Source: an uncultured Bacteroidaceae bacterium (GTDB taxonomy: Bacteria; Bacteroidota; Bacteroidia; Bacteroidales; Bacteroidaceae). From it: 64,000 bases of DNA. The first letter of the stretch is position 1. Every line of letters starts with the position of its first letter. The stretch spans positions 112,654-176,653 of the forward strand of contig CAJOEI010000002.1 in assembly GCA_905233465.1 (NCBI GenBank), in the 5' to 3' direction. A program made the translations under genes and the position numbers. The notes beneath the pieces were generated by a model. It did no database searches. It was not told where the DNA came from and saw only the letters and a program-made list of their open reading frames with translations. Below are positions 26,838-36,586 of the stretch, piece by piece.

Positions 26838-27596
26838 TTAGTCAGCCAACTTGGCGCAAATGAACTCTCGGTTCAGACGGGCGATGTTAGCGATGGTCTC
26901 GTTCTTCGGGCAGACAGCCTCGCAGGCGCGGGTGTTGGTGCAGTTACCGAAGCCGAGCTCATCCATCTTGGCCACCATTGCCTTTGCGCGCTTGGCTGCC
27001 TCGGGACGACCCTGGGGCAGGAGAGCAAGCTGGGATACCTTGCTGGAGACGAAGAGCATGGCAGAGCCGTTCTTACAAGCTGCAACGCAGGCACCGCAGC
27101 CGATGCAGCTGGCGCAGTCCATAGCCTCGTCTGCATCCTGCTTGGGGATTAGGATGGCGTTGGCGTCCTGAGCCTGACCAGTGCGGATGGTGGTATAACC
27201 ACCGGCCTGAATGATCTTGTCGAAAGCTGAACGATCGACCATGCAGTCCTTGATGACAGGGAAACCTGCAGAGCGCCAAGGCTCGACGGTGATGGTGTCG
27301 CCATCGTTGAACTTACGCATGTAGAGCTGGCAGGTTGTAGCACCACGCTCGGTCTTGCCGTGAGGTGTGCCATTGATGTAGAGTGAGCACATACCGCAAA
27401 TACCCTCGCGGCAGTCGTGGTCGAAGACGAAAGGTTCCTTGCCTGCTTCGATGAGCTCCTCGTTCATAATATCGAGGGCCTCGAGGAATGAGGTGTCGTC
27501 TGGAATGTTCTTCAACTCGTGAGTGTCGAAGTGACCCTTCTCCTTTGGGCCGTTCTGTTTCCAGAACTTAATGGTTACACTGATATTTTTTGCCAT
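26838..27596 (-). CDS. frdB: Fumarate reductase / succinate dehydrogenase iron-sulfur subunit
   Basis: 252 residues with all three cluster motifs: the [2Fe-2S] site '[18 protein letters not shown]', and the C-terminal '[17 protein letters not shown]' and '[15 protein letters not shown]' for the [4Fe-4S] and [3Fe-4S] clusters. It passes electrons between the cytochrome b subunit and the flavoprotein. In anaerobic Bacteroidales the complex mainly reduces fumarate. It is the last gene of frdC-frdA-frdB, 5 nt after frdA, and is followed by a terminator. Confidence 0.96.
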   Translation of the reverse strand: MAKNISVTIKFWKQNGPKEKGHFDTHELKNIPDDTSFLEALDIMNEELIEAGKEPFVFDHDCREGICGMCSLYINGTPHGKTERGATTCQLYMRKFNDGDTITVEPWRSAGFPVIKDCMVDRSAFDKIIQAGGYTTIRTGQAQDANAILIPKQDADEAMDCASCIGCGACVAACKNGSAMLFVSSKVSQLALLPQGRPEAAKRAKAMVAKMDELGFGNCTNTRACEAVCPKNETIANIARLNREFICAKLAD

Positions 27597-27601
27597 GGTG
27601 A

Positions 27602-29593
27602 TTAATTCTTGTAGTTACGGGTTTGTACCTTAATTGCTTCGTACTCCAGAGGCTCCTTGATGAGTTCGGGATCCTTGTCAGCACCCTGATACTCCCAGCA
27701 GCCTACGTAGAAGAAGTTCTCGTCGTCGCGCTTGGCTTCGCCTTCTTCCGTCTGGTATTCCTCGCGGAAGTGACCGCCGCAGGACTCGTTACGCGAGAGA
27801 GCATCGTGAGCCACGAGCTCGCCCATGGTGAAGAAGTCACGGAGGTGGATTGCCTTGTCAAGCTCCACGTTGAGACCTTCCTTGGAGCCTGGAACGAAGA
27901 GGTTCGTGTCGAACTCCTTCTGCAGTTCCTTCATCTTCTGGATACCGGTCTTAAGACCCTCAGCTGTGCGGCCCATGCCGACATACTCCCACATGATGTG
28001 GCCGAGCTCCTTGTGGATGGAATCCACGGAACGCTTGCCCTTGATGTTCAGGAGGCGGGTCAGCTCGTCATCGACAGCTTTCTCAGCCTCAGCGAACTCA
28101 GGCAGATCAGTGCTGATGCGCGGCCAGATAGCCTGGTCAGCGAGGTAGTTCTGGATGGTGTAAGGCAGCACGAAGTAACCATCAGCGAGACCCTGCATTA
28201 GGGCGCTGGCACCGAGGCGGTTAGCACCGTGGTCAGAGAAGTTGCACTCACCGATAGCGAAGAGGCCGGGGATGGAAGTCTGCAGCTCATAGTCAACCCA
28301 AACACCACCCATAGTGTAGTGGATAGCAGGATAGATCATCATGGGCTTGTAGTACTTCACGCCGTTGATCTCGTTGGCGAGGTCGCCGGGATAGACATCG
28401 GTAATCTCCTCGTACATGTCGAAGAGGTTGCCATAGCGCTGCTTCATGGCGTCAAGGCCGAGGCGGTTGATACTCTCGGAGAAGTCAAGGAACACAGCAA
28501 GACCTGTGTTGTTCACGCCGAAGCCCTTGTCACAACGCTCCTTGGCAGCGCGGCTGGCCACATCGCGAGGCACGAGGTTACCGAAAGCGGGATAGCGACG
28601 CTCCAGATAATAGTCGCGGTCCTCCTCGGGAATCTCCCAGCCTTGCAGTGTACCTTCCTGCAGCTTCTTGGCATCTTCCAGCTTCTTGGGAACCCAGATA
28701 CGACCGTCGTTACGCAGAGACTCAGACATCAGAGTCAGCTTGGACTGCTTGTCACCGTGAACGGGGATGCAGGTGGGGTGAATCTGAACGTATGAGGGGT
28801 TAGCCATATAAGCGCCCTTGCGGTAGCACTGAACGGCAGCCGTGCAGTTGCAACCCATAGCGTTGGTGGAGAGGAAGTAAGCATTGCCGTAGCCGCCAGT
28901 GGCGATGACGACAGCGTTGGCGCTGAAGCGCTCAAGCTTACCTGTCACGAGATTCTTGGCGATGATACCACGGGCGCGGCCATCGACAATCACCACATCT
29001 TCCATCTCATAGCGGGTGAAAAGCTTCACCTTGCCGGCTTGCACCTGTGCAGAGAGGGAGCTGTACGCGCCGAGCAACAGCTGCTGACCAGTCTGACCCT
29101 TGGCATAGAAGGTACGGCTGACCTGAGCACCGCCAAAGGAGCGGTTGGCCAACATTCCGCCATATTCGCGAGCGAAGGGAACGCCCTGAGCCACGCACTG
29201 GTCAATGATATTGTTACTGACCTCAGCCAGACGATAAACATTAGCTTCGCGAGCGCGGTAGTCGCCGCCCTTCACAGTGTCATAGAACAGACGATAGACG
29301 CTATCGCCGTCGTTCTGATAATTCTTAGCAGCATTGATACCGCCCTGTGCAGCGATAGAGTGTGCACGACGGGGGCTGTCCTGAATGCAGAAGTTGAGAA
29401 CGTTAAATCCCATCTCGCCCAGCGAGGCGGCAGCGCTGGCACCAGCCAGACCCGTACCGACAACGATAACGTCAAGCTTCAGCTTGTTCTTAGGGTTCAC
29501 CAGACGCTGATGTGCCTTGTAGTTGGTCCATTTCTCAGCAACGGGACCTTCAGGAATTCTGCTGTTTATCTTTTTTACTTGTTCAGTTGCCAT
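27602..29593 (-). CDS. frdA: Fumarate reductase / succinate dehydrogenase flavoprotein subunit
   Basis: The catalytic subunit, 663 residues. The FAD-binding fold '[23 protein letters not shown]' comes first. The FAD-linking region is '[17 protein letters not shown]'. Active-site region '[15 protein letters not shown]' and '[30 protein letters not shown]' follow. It sits on the cytoplasmic face of the inner membrane. Length and arrangement match the Bacteroidetes (Wolinella-like, type B) complex with a single cytochrome b subunit. Confidence 0.97.
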   Translation of the reverse strand: MATEQVKKINSRIPEGPVAEKWTNYKAHQRLVNPKNKLKLDVIVVGTGLAGASAAASLGEMGFNVLNFCIQDSPRRAHSIAAQGGINAAKNYQNDGDSVYRLFYDTVKGGDYRAREANVYRLAEVSNNIIDQCVAQGVPFAREYGGMLANRSFGGAQVSRTFYAKGQTGQQLLLGAYSSLSAQVQAGKVKLFTRYEMEDVVIVDGRARGIIAKNLVTGKLERFSANAVVIATGGYGNAYFLSTNAMGCNCTAAVQCYRKGAYMANPSYVQIHPTCIPVHGDKQSKLTLMSESLRNDGRIWVPKKLEDAKKLQEGTLQGWEIPEEDRDYYLERRYPAFGNLVPRDVASRAAKERCDKGFGVNNTGLAVFLDFSESINRLGLDAMKQRYGNLFDMYEEITDVYPGDLANEINGVKYYKPMMIYPAIHYTMGGVWVDYELQTSIPGLFAIGECNFSDHGANRLGASALMQGLADGYFVLPYTIQNYLADQAIWPRISTDLPEFAEAEKAVDDELTRLLNIKGKRSVDSIHKELGHIMWEYVGMGRTAEGLKTGIQKMKELQKEFDTNLFVPGSKEGLNVELDKAIHLRDFFTMGELVAHDALSRNESCGGHFREEYQTEEGEAKRDDENFFYVGCWEYQGADKDPELIKEPLEYEAIKVQTRNYKN

Positions 29594-29625
29594 AATATAT
29601 TAAGGTTTAATAGTTGATACTTTGG

Positions 29626-30318
29626 TTAGCCAAAGATTGCAAACTTGATGAGCACAGCAGCAAACATCAGTACCACGATGGTTGACCACCAGAAACCGAT
29701 GCATTTCCAGCGCTGGAACCAGATCTTGCCATTCCAACCCAGCGTCTGGATTGCGCTCCAAAAACCGTGGTTGATGTGGAACCAGATGGCGCACAGCCAG
29801 ATGACATACAACACCACAAACAGGATGTGCATAGGAGCTTCATGGAAGGTGTATACAATCCATCCGTAGCCATCAGCTGCACTCAGTGCATTGCCACCGG
29901 CAAACTCAATAGGCTTCTCCATCAACTCAGCCCACATCATGTGATACCAGAAATTGGCGAGGTGGAGACAGATACCCAAGCAGACAATAATGCCGAGCAC
30001 CAGCATGTTCTGACTGGCCCATTCCACCTTCTCAGGCTTGTTGGTCACTGCATAGCTGTCAGCTCCACGAGCCTTCTTGTTCTGCAACGTAAGCCAGAAA
30101 GCATACACAAAGTGTAAACACATCAGCGCTGCCAGTCCCACTGTAGCCACTACAGCATACCAATTTGCGCCAAGGAACTCGCAAATCATGTTGTAGCCCT
30201 CAGCGCTGAAGAGCGCTACGACGTTCATGCTTGCATGAAACGTCAGGAAGAGAATAAGCGCCAGACCTGTGATGGACATGACTACTTTTCTTCCAATTGA
30301 AGAATCAATTAACCACAT
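29626..30318 (-). CDS. frdC: Fumarate reductase / succinate dehydrogenase cytochrome b subunit
   Basis: 230 residues with five hydrophobic helices ('KVVMSITGLALILFLTFHASMN', 'VVATVGLAALMCLHFVYAFWLTL', 'MLVLGIIVCLGICLHLANFWYHMMW', 'ILFVVLYVIWLCAIWFHINHGFWS', 'STIVVLMFAAVLIKFAIFG'). Conserved histidines lie in helices I, II, III and IV and could bind two hemes. This is the single-subunit type B membrane anchor that links menaquinol oxidation to fumarate reduction. It is first in the operon, behind a consensus promoter. Confidence 0.95.
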   Translation of the reverse strand: MWLIDSSIGRKVVMSITGLALILFLTFHASMNVVALFSAEGYNMICEFLGANWYAVVATVGLAALMCLHFVYAFWLTLQNKKARGADSYAVTNKPEKVEWASQNMLVLGIIVCLGICLHLANFWYHMMWAELMEKPIEFAGGNALSAADGYGWIVYTFHEAPMHILFVVLYVIWLCAIWFHINHGFWSAIQTLGWNGKIWFQRWKCIGFWWSTIVVLMFAAVLIKFAIFG

Positions 30319-30370
30319 AAAATTTGGATTTAATAATTATAATTAGGTATAGTTTTGTTGTAAAGTGGTG

Positions 30371-30401
30371 CAAAAATACTTTTTTTCAATGATTACACAA
30401 A
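30371..30401 (-). promoter_or_regulatory. Consensus promoter of frdCAB (TTTG-N19-TATTTTTG)
   Basis: On the minus strand TTTG (30401-30398) and TATTTTTG (30378-30371) are exactly 19 nt apart, a perfect match to the Bacteroidetes consensus. The transcription start should fall in the GCACCAC just after the -7 box, giving a leader of about 45-50 nt. Confidence 0.8.
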
Positions 30402-30471
30402 AGAAATATGTTATTTTTTCGTTTTGAAACACTTTTCCATCGATTTTATCGGTTTTTACAGCCCTTTTACC

Positions 30472-30479
30472 TAACTTTG
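30472..30479 (+). promoter_or_regulatory. Bacteroidetes -7 box for CoA-transferase gene
   Basis: TAACTTTG followed by CGGCC lies 38 nt before the ATG at 30518 and matches TAnnTTTG. The -33 region has no clear TTTG. Confidence 0.55.
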
Positions 30480-30517
30480 CGGCCACTAATAGTATACAGA
30501 ACAACAAAAATCAAATT

Positions 30518-32026
30518 ATGATTAAGCGCATCACTGCTGCCGAAGCCGCAGCACACATTGAGAACGGCCACACGCTGGGTCTCTCAGGCTTCACTCCTGC
30601 CGGCGTCCCCAAGTGCGTAACGGCAGCTCTTGCAGAGAAGGCTCATGTCGAGCACGAAGCAGGCCGCCCCTTCAAAGTCAATATCCTTACGGGTGCCAGC
30701 ACTGGACAGAGCTGCGACGGTATGCTGGCCAACGAGCAGGCCATAGGTCTGCGCGCACCTTACACCACAAACCCAGACTTCCGCAAGCACGTCAATCTCA
30801 ATGAAATCAGCTACACCGACCTCAACCTCAGCAATATGGCAACACAGATGCGCCAGGGTTATCTGCCTTATCCGGACTGGGGAATCATTGAGGCATGTGA
30901 CGTAGAGATTCACGGCTCCAAAGCTCATATTTTCTTGACGGCCGCTGGCGGCATCAGCCCCACCGTATGCCGTATGGCTAAGCGTGGCATCTTTGTGGAG
31001 GTCAACGCATTCCATAGCCCGAAGAGCAAAGGCTTGCACGATGTTTATGAGATTGAATACCACCCCTATCGCACCCCTATCAACATCACAAAGCCCAGCG
31101 ACCGAATCGGTAAGCCCTACGTGGAAGTCGATGCCGACCGCATCATGGGAATCATTGAGTGCAACATCCCAGATGAGGCACGCGCCTTCAAGGATCCGGA
31201 TCCCATCACGACAAAGATAGGTCAGAACGTGGCTGACTTCCTCGTGCAGAACATGCGCGAGGGTAAGATACCTCCTACCTTCTTGAACCTGCAGTCGGGT
31301 GTGGGCAGTGGCGCAAATGCTGTGCTTGGTGCACTTGGCCACTCAACAGAAGTGCCCAATTTCAACATCTACACAGAGGTCATTCAGGATGCACCCATCC
31401 AGCTCATGCGCGAGGGCCGCGTGCTCAGCGCCAGCGCCTGCTCGCTGACCGTCACGAACGAATGTCTCACGGGTATCTACGATGACATGGACTTCTTCAA
31501 GGACAAGCTCGTGCTTCGTCCATCCGAGATCTCCAACAACCCGGAAGTCATTGCCCGCATCGGTGTATGCTCGCTCAATACCGCCATCGAAGCCGACATC
31601 TATGGTCACGTGAACAGTACCAAAATCTGCGGCACGAAGATGATGAACGGCATCGGCGGCTCGGCTGACTTCACATGCAACAGCTACCTGAGCATCTTCA
31701 CATGCGGCTCCACCACAAAGGGCGGTGCCATCTCCTCGATTGTGCCATTCGCCAGCCACATCGACCACACCAGCCACTTCGTGGACGCTGTCATCACCGA
31801 GTACGGCGTAGCCGACCTGCGCGGTAAGTGCGCTATGGAGAAGGCCGAGGAACTCATCAAGGTGGCTCATCCCGACTACCAACCACTGCTGCGCGACTAC
31901 TTGAAGTATGCCGAGAAGTACAGCGGCCACACACATCATTGCCTCAGCGCTGCATTCGCCATGCACGACACATTCCTCCGCAAGGGAGACATGCGCCTCA
32001 CCGACCTGGCAGAATATGTGAAATAA
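30518..32026 (+). CDS. Acetyl-CoA hydrolase/transferase (succinyl-CoA:acetate CoA-transferase type)
   Basis: 502 residues, cytoplasmic. Motifs of the class I CoA-transferase (Cat1/SCACT) group: 'GFTPAGVPKCVTAALAE', 'LNLQSGVGSGANAVLGAL', the likely catalytic Glu in 'FNIYTEVIQDAPIQLM', and 'NGIGGSADFTCNSYLSIF'. In Bacteroidales such enzymes move CoA between succinate and acetate or propionate at the end of the succinate pathway. That fits its place directly divergent from fumarate reductase, sharing a 199 bp promoter region. Confidence 0.92.
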   Translation: MIKRITAAEAAAHIENGHTLGLSGFTPAGVPKCVTAALAEKAHVEHEAGRPFKVNILTGASTGQSCDGMLANEQAIGLRAPYTTNPDFRKHVNLNEISYTDLNLSNMATQMRQGYLPYPDWGIIEACDVEIHGSKAHIFLTAAGGISPTVCRMAKRGIFVEVNAFHSPKSKGLHDVYEIEYHPYRTPINITKPSDRIGKPYVEVDADRIMGIIECNIPDEARAFKDPDPITTKIGQNVADFLVQNMREGKIPPTFLNLQSGVGSGANAVLGALGHSTEVPNFNIYTEVIQDAPIQLMREGRVLSASACSLTVTNECLTGIYDDMDFFKDKLVLRPSEISNNPEVIARIGVCSLNTAIEADIYGHVNSTKICGTKMMNGIGGSADFTCNSYLSIFTCGSTTKGGAISSIVPFASHIDHTSHFVDAVITEYGVADLRGKCAMEKAEELIKVAHPDYQPLLRDYLKYAEKYSGHTHHCLSAAFAMHDTFLRKGDMRLTDLAEYVK

Positions 32027-32063
32027 ATCCACTGAACAGTTTATTAGACTAAAATTATATCTT

Positions 32064-33044
32064 ATGAATAACAACACTAACAGCACACTGCGCCACATCG
32101 TGGCAACGCTGTGCATGCTTCTGTTGCTGCCTTTGGCAGTGATGGCACAGAGCAATTACACCGTCACGGCATCCAAACTAAACGTCCGCGCCACAGCCTC
32201 CACCAATGGAGCCGTAGTGGGCTCGCTCTCACGTGGCGAAACAATTAAGGTCAACCGCATCACAGGCGGTTGGGCTGAGATACAATACGGCGGCCGCAAG
32301 TGCTTCGTCAAGGCAGACTATCTGCGTGCCTCTGGCAACACAGGCACCACACAACGCTCCACCACAAGCACCCGTCCGTCTACATCGTCTTCATCATCGC
32401 AGCGACAGAGCAACTATTCCAGCAGTTCGTCGCGCGACAGCTACTCCTCCAGCTCTACACCAAAGTCTGGTTTTGGCACATGTTTAGAGACCAGCTTTGG
32501 CTACAGCAACGACATGTTCATCTGGGGCTTGGGCGCCAGCTTCGGCTTTGACTTCCGTAAGATGTTGTTCATTGGTGCCGGCCCGATGCTCCGCGGTGAC
32601 TTTGGCGACAACACATCGTTCAATCTGGGTGGCTTCATGAAAGCACGCTTCACAGCTCCCCTCCGCGGTAAGGTGGCACCTATGGTTGGCGCTCGTCTGG
32701 GCTATCTTTACAATTTCAAATCCGAAGATGGCGGCATGTTCTATGGTGGCGATGTCGGCGTTATGTTCAACAAGCGTTTCGATATTGCCTTCCAGTTTGA
32801 GTGGGCTAAGGGCGGTGGCCCCAGCGGTGGCCCGGGTGAAGGCCAAACGCAACCTTCTGAACCCACCAAGCCCAGTGAGCCATCTGCACCATCACACATA
32901 CGACGCTTCCAACCCTCACAAGGTGGCGGCAATGGCCAGACACAACCCTCTGAACCCAGCAAGCCCAGCGAGCCATCTGCCCCAGACGGCGCACCGTCGA
33001 AGTACATCTTCATACCGTCTCTGACCCTGTCTCTCTCGTTCTAA
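32064..33044 (+). CDS. SH3-domain outer-membrane beta-barrel protein with repeat insert
   Basis: 326 residues. A signal peptide ends '...LAVMAQ'. A bacterial SH3 domain follows ('YTVTASKLNVRATASTNGAVVGSLSRGETIKV...GGRKCFVKADYL', about 30-95), then a Ser/Thr-rich linker. The rest is a porin-like segment of beta strands ('SFGYSNDMFIWGLGASFGFDF...') ending 'YIFIPSLTLSLSF'. Just before the last strand there are two copies of 'GQTQPSEPxKPSEPSAP', about 37 residues apart, which look inserted. SH3b domains often bind cell-wall or peptide ligands; the role here is unknown. It is 3 nt before the pectate lyase gene. Confidence 0.75.
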   Translation: MNNNTNSTLRHIVATLCMLLLLPLAVMAQSNYTVTASKLNVRATASTNGAVVGSLSRGETIKVNRITGGWAEIQYGGRKCFVKADYLRASGNTGTTQRSTTSTRPSTSSSSSQRQSNYSSSSSRDSYSSSSTPKSGFGTCLETSFGYSNDMFIWGLGASFGFDFRKMLFIGAGPMLRGDFGDNTSFNLGGFMKARFTAPLRGKVAPMVGARLGYLYNFKSEDGGMFYGGDVGVMFNKRFDIAFQFEWAKGGGPSGGPGEGQTQPSEPTKPSEPSAPSHIRRFQPSQGGGNGQTQPSEPSKPSEPSAPDGAPSKYIFIPSLTLSLSF

Positions 33045-33047
33045 ATC

Positions 33048-35258
33048 ATGCTTAGATATATTTGCGCGGCTGTGCTTGTTGTCACAGCCGCTTTTGTCAA
33101 TGCACAGCAGCTGGCTTTCCCCGGTGCCGAGGGCTATGCGGCCTACGCCACTGGCGGTCGCGGCGGCACAGTGGTGCATGTCACCAATCTCAATGCCTCT
33201 GGTGCAGGCTCGCTGGCCGATGCCGTGAGCCACACCAATCGCATCGTGGTGTTTGATGTCGGCGGTGTCATTGACATCACCAACTCCAGCATTACCATTG
33301 CCAACAACGTCACCATCGCAGGCCAGACGGCTCCAGGCGAAGGCATCACCATCTACGGCGGCCGCATAATAGCATCCGGCAAAAGCAATATTATCATCCG
33401 CTACATTCGCATGCGAGGCGGCAAAAGCGTTGCACAGAAGAAATGCACGCTGACGATGGACAACTGCGAGAATGTGATTCTGGACCACTGTGATATATCA
33501 TGGGGACCATGGGACAACGTTCACATCACTGATGCCAACAATATCACATTCCAGAATTGCATTATCTCTGAAGGCATTGAGCCACAACGCTTTGGAGCTA
33601 TCACCGACGGCACACGCAACTGGACCATCTGCCACTGTCTGTGGATCAACAACAAGAGCCGCAACCCCAAGATGAAGTGCTACCTGCAATATTATAATAA
33701 TGTGTTGTACAACTTCGCAATGGGCATCATAGGCGGCCACTCTGCAGCAGACAACTATCAGGATGTGATGAACAACTACTTCATTGCCGGTCCGAGCACG
33801 ACATCCGACAAGTATTTCGACGACTGGACAGAGACCGACCATCTTTACAGCACAGGGAACTACTACGACGGCAACAAGAACGGAGTTCTTGACGGTCGCC
33901 TCATTACAGACTACCACAGTGCTACACCGATGTCGAGCCCCAACTTCACCACCACCCATCCGATGCACCTCACGAGTGCAGCAGAGGCATACGCCAATGC
34001 TGTGGAGCAGGTGGGCGCTTCGCGTGTACGCGACAGCCACGACCGTCGTCTCATAGACCAGCTGACATCCCTCGGCACCAAGGGCACATTCATCGCCAAT
34101 GAAGACGAACTTGGCGGAATAGGCACAGTAGCTGGCGGCACACGCCCCACAGACACCGACAACGACGGCATGCCAGATGAGTGGGAGCTCGCCAACGGCC
34201 TCAACCCGAACTCCAATGATGCCAACGGCAGCAAGTTTGGCAACGGATGGACAAATATCGAGAACTACATCAACAGTCTCGCTGCAAAGACAGCCTTCAT
34301 CACGGCTCCAACAAACGTAACCGTGACGATGACCAATGCCACCACAGCACGCCTGACCTGGCAATGCGACAAGACCGATGTCGAAGCCATAGTGGTCGAG
34401 ATGTCACAGGATGGGCAGACCTTTGCTGAGGTACAGCGCCTGGCTGCCACTGCCACATCAACCACCATCACACAACTCACAGCCGGACAGACCTACTACT
34501 TCCGTCTGAAGGCTGTGGGAGCATCTGCCGAGTCGCCCTATTCGGCCATTGTTGCCGTCAACGACGAACTCGTCCGGCCCGCAGGCGGCACGCCCGCAGG
34601 CACAAACCCCTTCGTGCCTGCCGCCGACCGAGCATATCGCATCATCAGCTATGCATCTATCCCCTTCAACTCCGGCACCAATTTGACCGGAACGCCAAAG
34701 TATCTTTGCTTCAACGACGACGGCACACTTGGTACCACCGAGGCCTTCTCACCCACCGACCCCGCTCTGCTGTGGAACTTTGTGGCCTCTGGCGACGGAT
34801 ATGTCATACGCAACCGCAAAGTGCGCAAGAACATAGCGGCACACGATGCCAGCATCAACGGCGAGAACCGTATTGGCCCCACTGACGCCAACGATGTCCT
34901 GACCATCAACTATATCGGCGACCGCGACCCCTCACAGCGTGGCATCAGCGAACAGATATCTATGTATCGCATCAACAGCCCCGGCAACCGCAACTATCAA
35001 ATACGTGCGAAAGGCTTTGGAGATAATTGGTTCTGGGGTTCGGGAACATACGACCGCGCTGACATGATTTTCACATTCGCCGAGACCAATGTGACTGTTG
35101 CCACCGAAATCATCGATGTCAAAGCTGGAGTAGCCACCCAAGTCCGATATTACGACCTTCAAGGTCGCCAACTGACAACAGTGCCCACGCACGGCTTCGT
35201 CATCGAGCAACGTGTGGACGAGGATGGTAATCAGTTAATACACAAGGTTTTCAGATAA
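33048..35258 (+). CDS. Secreted pectate lyase (PL1-like) with FN3 domain
   Basis: 736 residues. A signal peptide (MLRYICAAVLVVTAAFVNAQ) leads into a right-handed beta-helix start 'AFPGAEGYAAYATGGRGGTVVHVTNLN...GSLADAVS', 'TIAGQTAPGEGITIYGG' and 'DHCDISWGPWDNVHITDANNITFQNC', as in polysaccharide lyase family 1 (pectate cleavage by beta-elimination). Then come a calcium-type loop 'TDTDNDGMPDEWE', an FN3 domain around 405-495 and a lectin-like region. A short sorting-like tail 'RYYDLQGRQL...FVIEQRVDEDG' closes it. A role in plant pectin breakdown fits uxaA in the same window, though that gene is not adjacent. Confidence 0.87.
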   Translation: MLRYICAAVLVVTAAFVNAQQLAFPGAEGYAAYATGGRGGTVVHVTNLNASGAGSLADAVSHTNRIVVFDVGGVIDITNSSITIANNVTIAGQTAPGEGITIYGGRIIASGKSNIIIRYIRMRGGKSVAQKKCTLTMDNCENVILDHCDISWGPWDNVHITDANNITFQNCIISEGIEPQRFGAITDGTRNWTICHCLWINNKSRNPKMKCYLQYYNNVLYNFAMGIIGGHSAADNYQDVMNNYFIAGPSTTSDKYFDDWTETDHLYSTGNYYDGNKNGVLDGRLITDYHSATPMSSPNFTTTHPMHLTSAAEAYANAVEQVGASRVRDSHDRRLIDQLTSLGTKGTFIANEDELGGIGTVAGGTRPTDTDNDGMPDEWELANGLNPNSNDANGSKFGNGWTNIENYINSLAAKTAFITAPTNVTVTMTNATTARLTWQCDKTDVEAIVVEMSQDGQTFAEVQRLAATATSTTITQLTAGQTYYFRLKAVGASAESPYSAIVAVNDELVRPAGGTPAGTNPFVPAADRAYRIISYASIPFNSGTNLTGTPKYLCFNDDGTLGTTEAFSPTDPALLWNFVASGDGYVIRNRKVRKNIAAHDASINGENRIGPTDANDVLTINYIGDRDPSQRGISEQISMYRINSPGNRNYQIRAKGFGDNWFWGSGTYDRADMIFTFAETNVTVATEIIDVKAGVATQVRYYDLQGRQLTTVPTHGFVIEQRVDEDGNQLIHKVFR

Positions 35259-35322
35259 GCTTCTATCACGCTTATCAATTAACCACAAAGGCATAAACAA
35301 CCATCAAACAAACATCGCAATC

Positions 35323-35428
35323 GTCTCACCAAGTGAGACGCAAGTGTATCACCGGTGAGACGCACGAGTATCACCGGTGATATTTGCGTGTATCACCGGT
35401 GATACTAATCCGTCTCATCAGGTGATAT
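35323..35428. repeat. Array B: five 16-17 bp palindromes at 22-23 bp spacing
   Basis: Units start at 35323 (GTCTCACCAAGTGAGAC), 35346, 35368, 35390 (GTATCACCGGTGATAC) and 35412 (GTCTCATCAGGTGATAT). Distances are 23, 22, 22 and 22 bp. They share the core of array A, 20 kb away. The array fills the gap between two convergent genes. Outer units are the least perfect. Confidence 0.9.
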
Positions 35429-35456
35429 TGCTCCTATTCACCTGAGGGTTTTGGTG

Positions 35457-36545
35457 CTATTGCTCGTCAATGAATGCAGCCATCTCGGGCTTGTGTGCCA
35501 TAGCACTGAGGAAGAGCTGCTGCTGGTTGCGGGCGCGGTCGAGGTTATGCTCGGGGTATTTGCATTTCCAGTATTTGTCACCATTGAGATAGTCCCACAG
35601 GAATCGTACGCTCTGCATATATGGGAACAGCGTTGCAGCGTATGGCAGCAGTTGGCGCTCTGTTGGCGTGAGGAAGGAAGCAGCCGAACGCAGATAGCCA
35701 CGTGTGAAGGCCTTGAAGATTTCCATGTTGAAGCCCACCTTCGAAAGGTCTGGGTCGTCCTCTGCCGTGAAGTTGGCGGCAGTGCGCAGAAAGTCGCCAT
35801 AATCGGAGAATATGAAGTTGGGCATCACAGTGTCAAGGTCGATGACGCACAGCACACGGTCCTGCTTGTCGAACATCATGTTGTTGACCTTTGTGTCGCA
35901 ATGACAAATACGCTTGGGCAGCTTGCCCTCGCGTCCGAGTCGCTCAGCCAGCGTCATCTCGTCGGCATACGACAGCAGCTCATCAATCATCGTCTGCACC
36001 GTCTGTACTCGCCCCACAGGGTCGGCAGCAATGACCTCCTTCAGCTGCTCGAGACGGAACTCCATGTTGTGGAAGTCCTTAATGGTCTCACCCAATTGTT
36101 CGGGTATATCGGCCAGCATAGCCTGGAACTGTCCGAAGGCTTCACCGGCGGCTTCGCTGCTCTCAGGGTTCACCGCCTGTTTTGTCACGGCATCGGCAAT
36201 GAATATCATCATTCTCCAGGGACTGCCGTCGACAATAGCATATAGCCGATCGGGGTCGGCCTTGGTGGGCATGAATGTAAGCACCTTGCGGTCGATGTCA
36301 TCTGCACCTTGCGCCTCCAGCTTGCGACGTATGTGGCGTGTCACGGCACGGATGTTGCCCATGAGCATCTCGACATCAGGGAAGACGTTGGTGTTCACGC
36401 GCTGTAGCACATAGTTGGGAGCATCCGCTTCTGCAGTCTTGACGAGTAATGTGTCGTTGATCAGTCCTTCGCCAAGGGGCTTGATTTCTGCGACCGTGCC
36501 GCGTATGGCAAACTGGTCGACAATGGAAAGAAGTTGTTGGTCCAT
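35457..36545 (-). CDS. Aminoglycoside-phosphotransferase-fold sugar kinase (NahK-like)
   Basis: 362 residues, cytoplasmic. The kinase fold is seen in 'IKPLGEGLINDTLLVKTAEADAPNYVLQRVN' (N-lobe), the catalytic loop 'RICHCDTKVNNMMFD' and the metal-binding 'VLCVIDLDTVMPNFIFSDYGDFLRT'. This HxDxKxxN...D pattern is that of N-acetylhexosamine 1-kinase and related members of the APH family in Bacteroidetes, often linked to host glycan use. The actual sugar is unknown. It ends beside array B. Confidence 0.8.
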   Translation of the reverse strand: MDQQLLSIVDQFAIRGTVAEIKPLGEGLINDTLLVKTAEADAPNYVLQRVNTNVFPDVEMLMGNIRAVTRHIRRKLEAQGADDIDRKVLTFMPTKADPDRLYAIVDGSPWRMMIFIADAVTKQAVNPESSEAAGEAFGQFQAMLADIPEQLGETIKDFHNMEFRLEQLKEVIAADPVGRVQTVQTMIDELLSYADEMTLAERLGREGKLPKRICHCDTKVNNMMFDKQDRVLCVIDLDTVMPNFIFSDYGDFLRTAANFTAEDDPDLSKVGFNMEIFKAFTRGYLRSAASFLTPTERQLLPYAATLFPYMQSVRFLWDYLNGDKYWKCKYPEHNLDRARNQQQLFLSAMAHKPEMAAFIDEQ

Positions 36546-36586
36546 AAATAAAAAAGCTTTAAAGGTTGTTGTAAGTTATCATTCGT

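Noticed and set aside
33498-34364. 288-residue minus-strand ORF within the pectate lyase gene
   Set aside because: Cys/Val-rich shadow of the beta-helix coding region; no signal, motif or start context.
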